NCBI GenBank assembly: GCA_947623455.1
Contig: OX392535.1
Coordinates: 39,642,688 to 39,706,687 of the forward strand
Length of the DNA: 64,000 nt
Direction of reading: 5' to 3'
DNA from: Mimachlamys varia
Taxonomy: Eukaryota > Mollusca > Bivalvia > Pectinida > Pectinidae
Each line of letters opens with the position of its first letter. Position 1 is the first letter of the stretch. Below, piece after piece: positions 1-11,290 of the stretch. The position numbers and the translations under genes were made by a program. The notes below the pieces were generated by a model. That model had not been told where the DNA came from, made no database searches, and saw only the letters and a list, made by a program, of their open reading frames with translations.

Positions 1-1244
1 TTGATAAGGATTCTGTGAGATTTGCATGTAACATTTGTTTAAACCCAGCCTTATCAGATGGATCATTCCAATATTAAAAAAAGAAATAGTCGAAAACCAA
101 TCAAATATCAATATATATTGCGCATGCCAGGAGCGATATAATTTAGCGACAATGTAATTGTTTAGATGTGCAACTGTGACCTCATTATATAACGATTTAA
201 TGATGACGATATTCACATATTCACAGACGTATTGAATACATAACCATTTTACAGGAGATAAAGGTCTCGAAATCTCATGATATAGCTCTCATAGATGCTC
301 ACAAAAATAAAAGCTTCTAGACTTGAGCTATTAATCACAACTTAAATGAAATCTCATTTAAAACCTTTATTTATGTCACTTGACGCATTAACTCATATTT
401 TTACACAAAAAAGTGATGTGGGTTAATCGATTTCCTTAGCTTTATAGTTAATGTTTTACAAATGATAAATGCGCTTCTCTTTATGACATTATGGCAATGA
501 AGGCAACATTTTCATGTTCGTCACATAAACAAACCACAACTTAAACAATCTGTAAGTGTGTAGCGTAATGCTAGTAAACAGATTGAATAATCTTATTTCA
601 AGGTTAAGTTTTGACGATGACGAGACAAGTAGTGCGAGATATTTGATTTGCGCGTAAAAGCTAAGGCCATTCATACAAGTCTTTGGCATGGTTTGTTCAA
701 AATTTTATTGGAACATCGAGTAAATCATACTTGTAATGTGGCATATTTTAAAAAATAATACATATATTATTATTACTACTTAACCTAACATTTTCCGACG
801 AAATATGGCTAAAGCTATAACTTTTTATTTTAGTTTACTCTTTCCATTTTAGTACGGCTCACTGGAAACAGAACAGAAATGGTACTGAAATCAATAAAAA
901 CGAACCATTGAATAATTGATGTCATTTTGTAATTATTTTGAGCGATTAGATTATCAACTTGTCAAAAACTGCCTCATCTTCATCCTGTTGCAGATGAAAC
1001 TCTAGCATCTACTAACAACTAGCAAATGAGGTCAAACTTACGCGAAACAATCCCAATATGTTGATTTTTTTTTATATAATATGTACCTACTTGAATTTGG
1101 AACACAATAAAAATCATCATTTTACACGTGTATTGCCAATGGGGACTAATACTAGCGTCATCACCCTACCAATCATACGTTAAGGTTATTTAGTAGAAAT
1201 CAACGCTACTTTGATATCGATTGCATGCCGTTTAATTAATTTGT
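1..1244. other. AT-rich non-coding DNA, nothing recognised
   Basis: No protein-like open frame, RNA gene or clear repeat was seen here. Short open frames are fragments between frequent stops. Confidence 0.5.
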
Positions 1245-2137
1245 CCTGCATCAGCATAATTCTCTCAACCGTGGAAGGCATGCAGCATCACATCAGCATA
1301 ATTCCCCAAAACGTAGAAGGCATGCAATATAACTTCAGCATAGTTCCCCCAAACGTAGAAGGCATGCAATATAACTTCAGCATAGTTCCCCCAAACGTAG
1401 AAGGCATGCAATAAAACTTCAGCATAGTTCCCCCAAACGTAGAAGGCATGCAATATAACTTCAGCATAGTTCCCCCTAACGTAGAAGGCATGCAATATAA
1501 CTTCAGCATAGTTCCCCCTAACGTAGAAGGCATGCAATATAACTTCAGCATAGTTCCCCCAAACGTAGAAGGCATGCAATATAACTTCAGCATAGTTCCC
1601 CCAAACGTAGAAGGCATGCAATATAACTTCAGCATAGTTCCCCCAAACGTAGAAGGCATGCAATATAACTTCAGCATAGTTCCCCCTAACGTAGAAGGCA
1701 TGCAATATAACTTCAGCATAGTTCCCCCTAACGTAGAAGGCATGCAATATAACTTCAGCATAGATCCCCCAAACGTAGAAGGCATGCAATATAACTTCAG
1801 CATAGTTCCCCCAAACGTAGAAGGCATGCAATATAACTTCAGCATAGTTCCCCCTAACGTAGAAGGCATGCAATATAACTTCAGCATAGTTCCCCCAAAC
1901 GTAGAAGGCATGCAATATAACTTCAGCATAGGTCCCCCAAACGTAGAAGGCATGCAATATAACTTCAGCATAGTTCCCCCAAACGTAGAAGGCATGCAAT
2001 ATAACTTCAGCATAGTTCCCCCTAACGTAGAAGGCATGCAATATAACTTCAGTATAATTCTCCCAGGTGTAGAAGGCATGCAATATAACTTCAGTATAAT
2101 TCTCCCAGGTGTAGAAGGCATGCGGCATAACATAACG
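1245..2137. repeat. 42-bp minisatellite, about 21 copies
   Basis: Tandem units of 42 bp, each containing GGCATGCAATATAACTTCAG and a CCCCC(A/T)AACGTAGAA segment. Edge units are more diverged (CATCAGCATAATT on the left, TCTCCCAGGTG on the right), as expected for an array homogenised from its centre. The period is a multiple of three and the unit has few stops, so several frames stay open for over 700 bp on both strands. One unit near 1410 carries a TAA. No start context, splice site or flanking coding sequence supports translation, so this is read as a satellite. Confidence 0.95.
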
Positions 2138-2259
2138 GCTTGTTACTGTAGATAACTATCATTTCTAACACAATAAGTGGGTATTATTCAAATCCCATGG
2201 TATCTAATAATGTTGAATAACATTTTGATTATACTGCACGTGGAATAAACTCTAAATGC

Positions 2260-2622
2260 ATTTTGATTGGCTGACATGATGAACTTTGACCGAAACAACG
2301 TCACTTGATCGATTGTTTACGACGTCATCGATTGTTGACGTCGTCACAATTTGGCGGGAATATATACGAGATGATGTGTTTTTGCGCAAATATCTTGTGC
2401 GGTTAACAGAAAACAACACTGCCACTGCGACGTAATAGTATTGTGGTAGAAACAAGTCACACGACTCGTGGTTATCTGATATGGAATTTATTTCACTCTC
2501 GTTAAATATTTTTTTAAAAGTTACGAAAGACACTAGCTAAAGCCCGTGCCCTTTTTAACTTTAAAAAAAATAACTCGAGTGAAATAAATTCCATATCCAA
2601 CAACCACTCGTTGTGTAACCTC
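2260..2622. mobile_element. Hairpin element with CCAAT-like and CRE-like motifs
   Basis: The left part has an inverted CCAAT motif (GATTGGCTGACA, near 2265) and CRE-like sites (ACGACGTCATCG, TTGACGTCGTCAC, 2318-2348), followed by AATATATA. The right part is a long inverted repeat: arms 2457-2523 and 2556-2621 share ATATGGAATTTATTTCACTC with few mismatches around a ~32-bp loop. The CCAAT segment closely matches one next to the hairpin at 52967. This looks like a non-autonomous element; the exact ends are not fixed. Confidence 0.6.
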
Positions 2623-2969
2623 TATTTTTATGATAAAACATAACTCAAATTCGAAATTAAGTTAAGTTTTTAATATTTGCAATTCTTTACAATAGAATAT
2701 TTAGAAAGACTTACGCGACACCCGTAGTCCCGTGGGTAAATTATTTTGACCCTAAATAAATAACGGTTTTTTAAGACATAGATTATACACGTTCTTGTCA
2801 TTATAGTTCTATAATAAATAGTTTCCTTATATCAAGTAATCAAAGGCGAAAAATCGTTATCAAATACTTTAAGGTACTTCAAATAAAAAAACAACATCCT
2901 CTCAAAACTAGCAATAACTCATCACTGTATTTTTGTCCGACCGAGTGCCTAGAGCAATAAATAGAGGAT

Positions 2970-3120
2970 ATTCAATGGATTGCCGTTTAATATCAAATAT
3001 ATTTCACGAGTATGGCAGATTTTTTTATATTTTTTCGAGTGCGTAGCACGAGTGAAAATATAAAAAAAATCTGCCATACAAGTGAAATATATATTGATAT
3101 TAAACGGCATACCATTGAAT
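2970..3120. repeat. Near-perfect 151-bp palindrome
   Basis: Arms of about 73 bp (2970-3042 and 3046-3120) around a 3-base loop (GTA). Both arms contain GCCGTTTAATATCAA and TATGGCAGATTTTTTT. There are only a few mismatches and small indels between the arms. No coding content. Confidence 0.85.
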
Positions 3121-3477
3121 TTTCTTTTTATTACATTTCGAAAGAGGACTTAAGATACTTTCATGATTTGTTTTCTTTACTTGCCTGCTGGAAAGTAACT
3201 AGACTTATGATAGTCCTAATCCGTCGAAATCACAACCGATCGGGTCCAGTACACAGCTGATTGGGATAAGATGATCGGAAAAGTTGAACCATTCTCATCG
3301 TCCAATTCATTACATATTAAATCCTGCAGCAGTTTCTTATCAATATTTACTATTGATGCCATTTCTTCAAGACCATCTTTCCACAATAGACAAGTTCTAG
3401 CAGACGACAACAATATACCGAGCCTCCAATGTCATGTTCGATTCCGATCAAGGGGAACAACTCATACAAAAGTTCCG

Positions 3478-3700
3478 GTGTAACGTGAAAAAATTACCCA
3501 TTTAAAAACTACCCACCGTTGAAATCTACGGCGGGTCACTTTCTCAAGAGGACGAACTACAGAAATATCGAGTGGGGTCATTTTTCTACAGAAGGCTGAG
3601 TAAGATTTCTACTGTAAAATAACGCCCCGGGTAACTTTTGCAACGTAGAATAATGACCCCGGGTAGTTTCTTATTGGCGGGTCACTTTTTCACGTTACAC
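3478..3700. mobile_element. 223-bp MITE with GTGTAACGTGAAAAA inverted ends
   Basis: The left end GTGTAACGTGAAAAAATTAC is matched on the opposite strand at the right end (TTTTTCACGTTACAC), giving inverted repeats of at least 15 bp with partial extension. The interior has repeated ACCC/GGGT blocks and no coding capacity. It is typical of a short non-autonomous DNA transposon. No target-site duplication is obvious. Confidence 0.7.
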
Positions 3701-3703
3701 TGA

Positions 3704-3830
3704 AAAAGCCTTATATTTTCACTGCAAAATCTTATATTTTCACGGCAAAATCTTATATTTTCACGGCAAAATCTTATGTTTTCACTGCTCATCACAGCAG
3801 TGAAAATATAAGTTTTATCAGTTTGATAAT
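3704..3830. repeat. 21-bp tandem repeat ending in an inverted unit
   Basis: About four copies of a 21-bp unit (CTTATATTTTCACGGCAAAA) are followed at CACTGCTCATCACAGCAGTG by an inverted copy (GTGAAAATATAAG). The block can therefore fold into a hairpin with slippage. It directly abuts the MITE ending at 3700. Confidence 0.75.
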
Positions 3831-4239
3831 TTTCTATATTTCACAGGCAAAAATGTAATAACTGTTTATATTACATGGGTGCAGTTTCGCGTTGCATTTC
3901 AATGACAGTAGTGAGTGCCACATAACTATAAATGAACCACAAAACACAGACAGTATACGTATTTCGTGTTATTTTTCAATCGCTTTTACACCAGAAAACA
4001 AATTACTTTTCGAATACGCTGTTTATATACGTGCACGTTTCCGTTAATGTTTGTTTAGTGGTTATTCTAATCAATTTTACAAATTTTTAACGTCATTAGA
4101 GTACGACTTTAAAACTACATACAACAGGGCCAATATGCCCGACATCGTTTAAGTAAATCTTCAGCAGTTTTCATATTCACACGTTCTCGATATCCAGAGG
4201 TCAATTTCAGCTTTGCTCTCTACATCCCGTATAGCATAG
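3831..4239. other. Non-coding spacer
   Basis: No recognisable feature between the 21-bp hairpin repeat and the SINE. Confidence 0.4.
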
Positions 4240-4459
4240 GGAGCCGCGGTGGCCGAGTGGTTAAGGTGTTCCGACATTCTACCACTAGCCCTCCACCTGT
4301 GGGTTGCGAGTTCGAATCCCACGTGGGGCTGTTGCCAGATACTGACCGTAGGTCGGTGGTTTTCTCCGGGTACCCCGGCTTTCCTCCACCTCCAAACCTG
4401 ACACGTCCTTAAATGACGCTGGCTGTTAATAGGACGTAAAATTAAATAAAGCAAAACCA
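4240..4459 (+). mobile_element. tRNA-derived SINE, Ser/Leu-like head (SINE family 1)
   Basis: The head holds an A-box-like GGTGGCCGAGTGGTTAAGG and a B-box-like GCGAGTTCGAATCCC, spaced as in a class II (Ser/Leu-like) tRNA. A middle segment GGTGGTTTTCTCCGGGTAC follows; it resembles a conserved central domain found in many invertebrate SINEs (from memory). The tail is GGCTGTTAATAGGACGTAAA followed by an A-rich end. The long variable arm and extra body argue against a functional tRNA. Degenerate copies lie at 14560 and 26535. Confidence 0.85.
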
Positions 4460-4734
4460 TATATCATATCAAAATCAAAAGTTCTGTTTGCGACCCCTTC
4501 CGGGCGAGATAAGAAAACTAGTTTGATCTTTTGATGAACAGCAAAATAATCTCGCGACCATGCAACGGTAAAACGTAATAACGGTATTAAGTCGGGCGTT
4601 GCTACTCTGTTACCTCATGGGAAGCAACTGGAGTACCACATCAATGGTGGTTACGCTAATAATTGAAAACATGATATTTTGAGTAATTATCATAGTTTCT
4701 TATTCATTATTGTGCATAGATTTAAATTTACTAA

Positions 4735-5075
4735 GGTCAAGTTTTATGGTCGCCATCAAGACCTAGCAGGAAACATGCTTTTTCTTTATGTAGTATGGAG
4801 GACTAGTTTTTATTATTCTGATTAGAATGTCTGGCAAATTCAATGTGACATTTCTCAAAGTAAGGACATGCCACTGCTAAGGTTTGACTAGAATTGACTT
4901 TGCGCGGGTGTCATCGATAATGCAGAAGCCGCTTGCCATCCCGAAACAAATTTGTCTTACTTTCTTTGTATGTCTCCCTGTAAAGCTTTCCTTTGTTACT
5001 ATTTTGTACTAGTTTTCAATTCCGTATTCGTATTTTGATCTTGTTGCCATGGTGGTGTTTTCTGTTGTCATTTCA
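4735..5075 (+). repeat. Dispersed repeat F, diverged copy
   Basis: Shares AAGTTTTATGGTCGCCATC with the copy at 50285, and a GTGTCATCGATAATGCAGAAG ... TCTCCCTGTAAAG block with the adjacent copy at 5085. Much more diverged than the other copies. No intact coding frame; family unknown. Confidence 0.5.
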
Positions 5076-5084
5076 GAATGATGA

Positions 5085-5440
5085 GTCTAGATCATAATTA
5101 GCTTTACAGTTATTTTCTTAACGTTCATTGTGTGATATGAAGATGGACTCTTTTTAGTATGCTCTTTAGTGCGCTCTCATTTTGAGAACTTGATATTTAC
5201 TTGGATGTGACCAAGATTTACATGGCAGGTGTCGTCGATGAAGCAGAATACGCTTACTCTGCCGGAACACCTGGTCTTATTCACTTGTACGTCTACGAGG
5301 GTCTCCGTGTAAATATTTCCTTTGTTCATATTTTGCCTCTAGTTTAATCGATTTTGAGTCCTGATTATGGTTTTGTCGACACTTTGGTATTCTCTGATTT
5401 TTTTGTTTTGTCTTTGTCACTGATCACGATGATGTGAGTG
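5085..5440 (+). repeat. Dispersed repeat F, well-preserved copy
   Basis: Contains TTTACATGGCAGGTGTCGTC, a CGGAACACCTGGTCTTATT segment and TAGTTTAATCGATTTTGAGT. The same blocks occur at 50285-50560 (+) and reversed at 48790-49190, with partial reversed copies at 11195 and 53530. No function or superfamily is claimed. Confidence 0.65.
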
Positions 5441-6484
5441 TCTAAATAAAGTACTTTCAGTGTACTGGATGGTGAGACTTACGATAAAAACTTATGTTTT
5501 TATTACAATTCAGATTTCTGCTCTACATACACTGCATTACTCATCATTATCAAATATTTATATTATGTATGCTTGGACTCATCGGAAAGTATGACATTCA
5601 TTTTTGATCCACCAAACCACCCAATATCAGAAGGGTATGTCTCCGCTTCGTCTGTCTGTTTGTCTGTTCGTCTTTCTTACTATCGACGTGTATGTTTGTG
5701 TTATAACACGTGTCTATTTGTTTGTGTTAACTCTGTTTCGCTGTTGAGAAACACTTGAAACCAAATGCGTTATGTACACAACAGATATGGTCAATATTTC
5801 ACATGTCCGACTGACACCATTCGTAACGTTGTCGGCTATGATACTGGCAGTCCCTATCACAGTGATCAGACCCTGGTCAAACAACCCCCGTCGATCTTTA
5901 CCTAATAAAGACGGATCATTCTCCGGCCAAGCCATGGCGTCTTCTAATTATCTTCTGACCATAACTTGGGAAGAAGGTCCACAAATAAGTCGCTATTGTC
6001 AATATTACAGAGTACTTGCCTACAAAACGCTCATGAAAAGTCGATAAATGTCAGTGAATATCATTTTTAATTTCAATGGTAAACTGTATATTAATTTTCT
6101 TTTTAAAACTTAACCGCTTTTATGTAATGTATTGAGGGAAAGTTTCACACCACCCATGGCGGATCGGCGTTTGATCCTTTTGTACCAATTGTGAACGGAG
6201 TTTGTTAAAAGATATTAACTGAAATACAGAGCTTTCTATTGGCTGCCTTTGTTACGTATTAGCTGTGTCAAGAGGAATGAATGAATCTTATAGGGAATTG
6301 ATTGATCGAGCGAATCGCACGTGGCGTTTTTGTTATTGATGAAGAAGACATCATTGTACACGTACAGACTATATGTATTAGTGTTCGCCCAGCATCAGTA
6401 CCAGTCAGCAGCATCTGTTGCAGCAGTACTGTTACTATTGCATTCTCTCAGAAAGGATTAACACTATAGCGCTGGACCATATAC
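5441..6484. other. Non-coding, no recognised feature
   Basis: Open frames near 5573-6047 exist on both strands but have no splice context and match nothing I recognise. An ATTGG (inverted CCAAT) motif is at 6239. Confidence 0.4.
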
Positions 6485-7105
6485 ATACCTCCACTATGAT
6501 ATAGGTAAGACAATATACCTTATATCCTTTGATTAACAAATATACATATATACCTGTGTTATTAATTTACACGTTACCGATATTTTTTAATTAGTGTGTT
6601 GATTAATTTACCTGTCAGAGGTATTTTTTGTAAATATGTATACATACTTACACTTTGTTATAGGTAAGACGTAAGATATACTTTATTTCCTTTATTGACC
6701 AACTATGTATACTTGTGTTATTAATTTACCTGATAACTGTATTTATTAATTAGCGTGTTAATTGATTTACCTGTCAGAGGTATTTTTTTAATATATATAC
6801 TGTACGTACTTCCACTATGCTATAGGTAAGAATTACAATATACTTTATATCCTTTATTGAAAAAAATATGTATACCTGTGTGTGATATTAAGTTACCTGA
6901 TAACTGTATTTATTAATTAGCGTGTTAATCAATTTAACTGTTGGATGGTTTATTTTGTTGATAGGTTAAGATACATATACTAGGATATAGGTACGACTTA
7001 CAATATATTTTATTTCCTTTAATGGAAAACAGATATACCTGTTTATTGATTTACCTGTTAAATGAATTTTACTTGGTGTGTTAAATGATTTACCTGTCCG
7101 GGTTT
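6485..7105. repeat. ~165-bp satellite, about four diverged copies
   Basis: A block with GATATAGGTAAGA and ATATCCTTT, then TTACCTGAT, TTAATTAGCGTGTTAAT and TTACCTGTCAGAGGTATTTT recurs at about 6492, 6651, 6812 and 6978, giving a period near 160-166 bp. Copies differ by many substitutions, so the array is old. A T run followed by 14 G lies just beyond its right end (7115-7139). Confidence 0.75.
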
Positions 7106-7751
7106 GTTTGTTTGTTTTTTTTTTTGGGGGGGGGGGGGGTATTGCGTTAAAATGGTGACTTCAGAAACTACACGTACAATAGTAACTGTAAATATATTAA
7201 CATTATTGTACATACCAGTATAACATACAGTCGTCTTATTTCTCGTTATACTGTATCTATGTTGTATAATAATATACTTTTTAGCAAGAATAATGGACAT
7301 TTTGAATTAAGGGTCTACATTTCAGAATGTCCGTTTACAATTCCCTAATTAGAATACCAGTGTTAACTTGATAATATAAGTACTACAGTAACTTTAAGGG
7401 ATTAGGGTTATTGAATCAAAGATTAACTTATTAGTATAGCTAATTGGTCTAATCATATTGTTTATTGTTTAAAGTTTGGGGAAGGGAATTGTCTATTTGT
7501 AATTATTTTTAAATCTGTACGTAACTGTTATTTGAAAAAAGACAATTGGTGAAAATGCGCGGACGCCTTTGATAAAACTATCAAATATAAATATACTGAA
7601 AGACATGTATAGATTAATTTAAAAAAAATGAAAGACGAGAGCTAGATTTCAATCCAGTCGGTCGTAATAGACAGGTTTATTATCGATTTTTGATTAACTG
7701 GTGACCGTTACAGACAGGTTGTTTTCGTCGATAGATATGAGGCTTATAGGA
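7106..7751. other. Non-coding with T/G homopolymer run
   Basis: Contains an 11-T run followed by 14 G (7115-7139); otherwise AT-rich DNA with nothing recognised. Confidence 0.4.
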
Positions 7752-7990
7752 GGTAATGGTCTAGTGGTAGGACGCCGGGCTCGTGATCAAAGTGTTGCGA
7801 GTTCGAGTCCCGGTCACGGCACCTTTTGTCGTATCCTTGAGAAAGATGCTTTACTCCGCTTGCTCGCTTCTACTCAGCTGTAAATGACTACGTGGTTGGG
7901 CAGTGCTAGAAATTGTAGAATGCTAGCTGTGAACGCCGAAATGGCAGCACCGGTTGTTTGCTCCCCAGCCATATAACCACGGATAAAATC
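7752..7990 (+). mobile_element. tRNA-derived SINE, Gly/Asp/Glu-like head (SINE family 2)
   Basis: A-box-like TGGTCTAGTGGTAGGACGCC and B-box-like GCGAGTTCGAGTCCCGGTC form a tRNA-like head. The body includes ACGTGGTTGGGCAGTGCTAG and CGCCGAAATGGCAGCACCGG. The same body is present in reverse orientation at 14285-14512, showing this is a dispersed element rather than a tRNA gene. Confidence 0.85.
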
Positions 7991-8599
7991 TGTGAAACGC
8001 TTTCAGACGGCCTTTAGGTTGTGATAAAACGGTATAGAAAAACCTCGAATTATTTACTTTGACTCGAAGTGAAATAACGTCTGAGTGGAACACATTTTCG
8101 CGATAACCACTGAATCTGCTGATCCTTTTGTCTTAATTGACACCTCGGTGTACACAAAGTGTATACGTTACTTACATGTTTTATATTTCATTAACTCAAG
8201 AACAAAAACAGTTCGTATAAGAACGTGTTCTCCCTATTGCTCCCCACGGGTCCTTATTTTCGCGATTTTCGGGATAGCAATTTTCAAACGTAACTCCCTG
8301 ATGGGGAAATATATGTCTTTTCCTTACAGCTATTGCTGATAATCGTTTGAGTAGCCGTAACAAATATTTATATATCATATTTGGATTTCGGCAAAGCAAA
8401 GAGATAAAATCTAACACATTACATTGGCATGTGCCAATTTACATATATATTAAAAAGTAGATACATATCTGCCATAACAGTGAAACATATACTAGTTATT
8501 ATCTCTCTATACAATGTATAAGTGTACAACTCCAATAACCAAGGTCGATAATAAAATGGTCCCAGGTTGGTGTTGCCTGTGCTGCAGCATAAAAGATGC
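7991..8599. other. Non-coding, no recognised feature
   Basis: No protein-like frame or repeat recognised. Confidence 0.4.
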
Positions 8600-8960
8600 A
8601 ACTGGAAGCACAGCCCGCAAGCCAGTAGAACACACTATAGCTCAAGCACACACGGAGGCCTACACACACAGGGAGATAACAGCCGGCTTGCATTTGACTA
8701 TTATCTAGGGTTGATTTGAAGGTTGCTCCTACGTATTCCTCAGAACTGTGTATGATAGCAGAATTGATTGTATATATAAATAGGAGATCATTTAAAAAAA
8801 AGATGCCGTTAGAAGCTCGGTCCCACTACAAACAGAACACAATACATCTACGACACACACACTGGGAGATAACAGCAAGGCGGCATCTGATTAGTAGTAT
8901 TAGCAGTAAGGGTTAATTTAAAGGCAGCTCCTACCAATTCCCAGGAATGTCACATATCTA
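8600..8960. repeat. Two diverged tandem copies, ~210 bp apart
   Basis: The segment with ACACACACAGGGAGATAACAG, GGGTTGATTTGAAGG and GCTCCTACGTATTCC (8630-8750) recurs as ACACACTGGGAGATAACAG, GGGTTAATTTAAAGG and GCTCCTACCAATTCC (8850-8950). Only two copies were found. Confidence 0.6.
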
Positions 8961-9029
8961 GCTTTGCATATATTGCAATTTACAAGTTTAATCAAGAAAA
9001 CAAATTATAGAAATGCATGAATAATAACC

Positions 9030-9550
9030 CAGAACTGTAATATTTGCATCAAGAGATAATCTAATCTAGCAATGTAATATTTCTATCAAATGATAGTTCG
9101 GGAAGTAATATTTGCATCAAGAGATAATCCAGAAATGTAATATTTGCATCAAGAGATAATCCAGAAATGTAATATTTGCATCAAGAGATAATCCAGAAAT
9201 GTAATATTTGCATCAAGAGATAACTCAGTAATGTAATATTTTCTTCTAGTGACAATAGAGAAATATATAATAAGCGCCAAGTGATAATCCAGTAATATAT
9301 TTGCACCCGGAGATAATCCAGAAATGTAATATTTGCACCAAGAGATAATCTAGGAATGCAATAACCGGTAGTTGCACCAAGAAATAATCCAGTAATTTAA
9401 TATTTGCAGAAGGAGATAATCCAGTAAAGCAATGTCAACAGTAACAGGTTATCTAGAAATATGTTATTTACATAGATATGTCATAGCAGTGTAATATTTG
9501 CATCAAGGGATGATTTAGAATTGCAATATTTGAATGAAGTGATAATTGAC
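9030..9550. repeat. ~32-bp degenerate minisatellite
   Basis: Units of about 32 bp of the form TAATATTTGCATCAAGAGA + TAATCCAGAAATG. Central copies (9110-9240) are nearly identical and flanking copies are increasingly diverged. The core GAGATAATCCAGAAAT is shared with the array at 10440-11180. Confidence 0.85.
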
Positions 9551-10439
9551 AGGTGAAATTTCAAATAATGTAAACGAATATATTTTTCGTATTACAAAAT
9601 GATTAAAAGTACATTCTTCAAGTTATTATTTTTTATTTATATATATCAGGTATGGGCAAGATTTGGAAATTATTTTGTGCACAATTTGGTACTTGATATT
9701 AGAACGTCAAATGTCGAAGTTTTATGATTCCTGTATATTAGACAATTTCGGACTTTTATGATTCCTGTATTTAGAATTTTGTTACCGCACATCAATGCCT
9801 GGCGTAACTTAGACGCTCCTTCAGCACAGAGTGTCACAGTAGGCTCAGACAAGGAGAGCGCTGTGGGGCTAAGTGGTATTCTAAATAATTCAAAGATTTC
9901 GTTACTTGTAACCCAGGTAATTTTCTGAAAACACGGGCTAGAAGGTACTGAGTAAAATATTTTACGATTGCATCAATTTTCAATGTACGACTTTTGTATT
10001 TCGTCACACCTGGCTTTACCTCGTTGCACAGGAGCACACCTGTTTATTTACTTCAGTATCAGCGATCGATGTCATGCGTAAAACCATTTATCAGGGGATA
10101 AAGAGATAATGGAATTGTAATGACTAATTTAGATGTAAACATATACATGATATACATGTTATGCATCGTCAGATTTCCGCGTGCTGCTCAAAATTCTAAT
10201 TTCAAATGTCTCTTATGTGATAATTATACAGCGAACGACAAGCTACTGCGAAATGACATGCTGTGTATAGCTTGGTCCATCATATTTGAATGTTGCAGCA
10301 AAAGAAATTGGGTATAGTAAGTCATTTTTGATCAAACAAAATGTCAAATACATTTTCAAAACATTTCATGTAGATGTTTTGTATTAGTTTCAAGAGAAAA
10401 TCAGCGTATTGTTTGACCGTGAGATATACTGAAAGTGTT
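9551..10439. other. Spacer between two related minisatellites
   Basis: No gene-like sequence seen; open frames here are short and unsupported. Confidence 0.4.
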
Positions 10440-11180
10440 GTATTCCTGTCATGAGATAATCTAGAAATATAAATTTCCTTCGCGAAATTATCTCAAAAAT
10501 CCATTCCTCTCACGAGATAATATAAAGATTCATTCCCTTCATGAAATAACCGTAAAGGAGCCATTCGTCTCGCCAGATAATCTAGAAAGATTTGTTCGTC
10601 TCACGAAATAATCTAGAAGATGCATTCTCCTCGCGAGATAATCTAGAAATATTCATTAATTTTACGAGATAATATAGCAAAATTTCCCTCACGAGATAAT
10701 CAAGAAAAAATAGTTCCTTTCTCGAGAATTTGAAAAGATCCATTTGCCTCACGAGGTTATCTAGAAAGGTCCATTCGCCTCACGAGATAATCTAGAAAGA
10801 TCCTTTCGCCTCACGAGATAATCTAAAAAGATTAATTCGCCTCACGAGATAATCTAGAATGGCCCAATCGCCTCACTAGAAGTGTTATAATCGCCTTGTG
10901 TGGAATAAGGAAGTGATACATTCGCCTCATGACCTGATATAAAAATGTTGTATCCCCAGCATATAATTTAGATTAGAAACGTTATGTTCGCCTTATGAGA
11001 TAATAGAATTGTTATATTCGCCTTATCAGTTTTTCAAGAATCTAGGAAATGTATATTCGCCAAAAGAGAAAATCTTAAAATGGTATGCATGTATTCGGTT
11101 CACGAAATAATTTAAAAGTGTTATATTCGCATCACGAATTAACATCTAGATGTGTATATATAGTTATAAGATAATGTATC
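10440..11180. repeat. ~31-bp degenerate minisatellite
   Basis: Units of about 31-33 bp of the form CATTCGCCTCACGAGATAAT + CTAGAAAGATC, best preserved at 10750-10860 and decaying outward. The GAGATAATC(T/C)AGAAA core is the same as in the 9030-9550 array, but the rest of the unit is different. Confidence 0.85.
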
Positions 11181-11194
11181 ACCCCTCATGGGAT

Positions 11195-11290
11195 TACTTT
11201 GAATTTACATGGAGACTCTTGTAAAAGTACAAGAGAATAAGACCAGGTGTTCCGGAAGAGTGAAAGTGAAGTATTTTATTCATCTTACAA
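11195..11290 (-). repeat. Dispersed repeat F, partial copy
   Basis: TTTACATGGAGACTCTTGTA, AAGTACAAGAGAATAAGACC and GGTGTTCCGGAAGAG match the reversed repeat F copies at 48790 and 53530. Confidence 0.6.

Noticed and set aside
1245..2137. CRISPR-like array
   Set aside because: Repeats are contiguous with no unique spacers, and the DNA is eukaryotic.
1265..2155. Long open frames on both strands with a 14-residue repeat
   Set aside because: Explained by a 42-bp tandem repeat lacking stops; no start, splice or flanking coding support.
3216..3413. 65-codon minus-strand frame that looks mildly protein-like
   Set aside because: Too short, no splice context, overlaps an open frame on the other strand; nothing recognised.
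4240..4330. Functional tRNA-Ser/Leu gene
   Set aside because: The body and tail are shared with other SINE copies; the head is degenerate.
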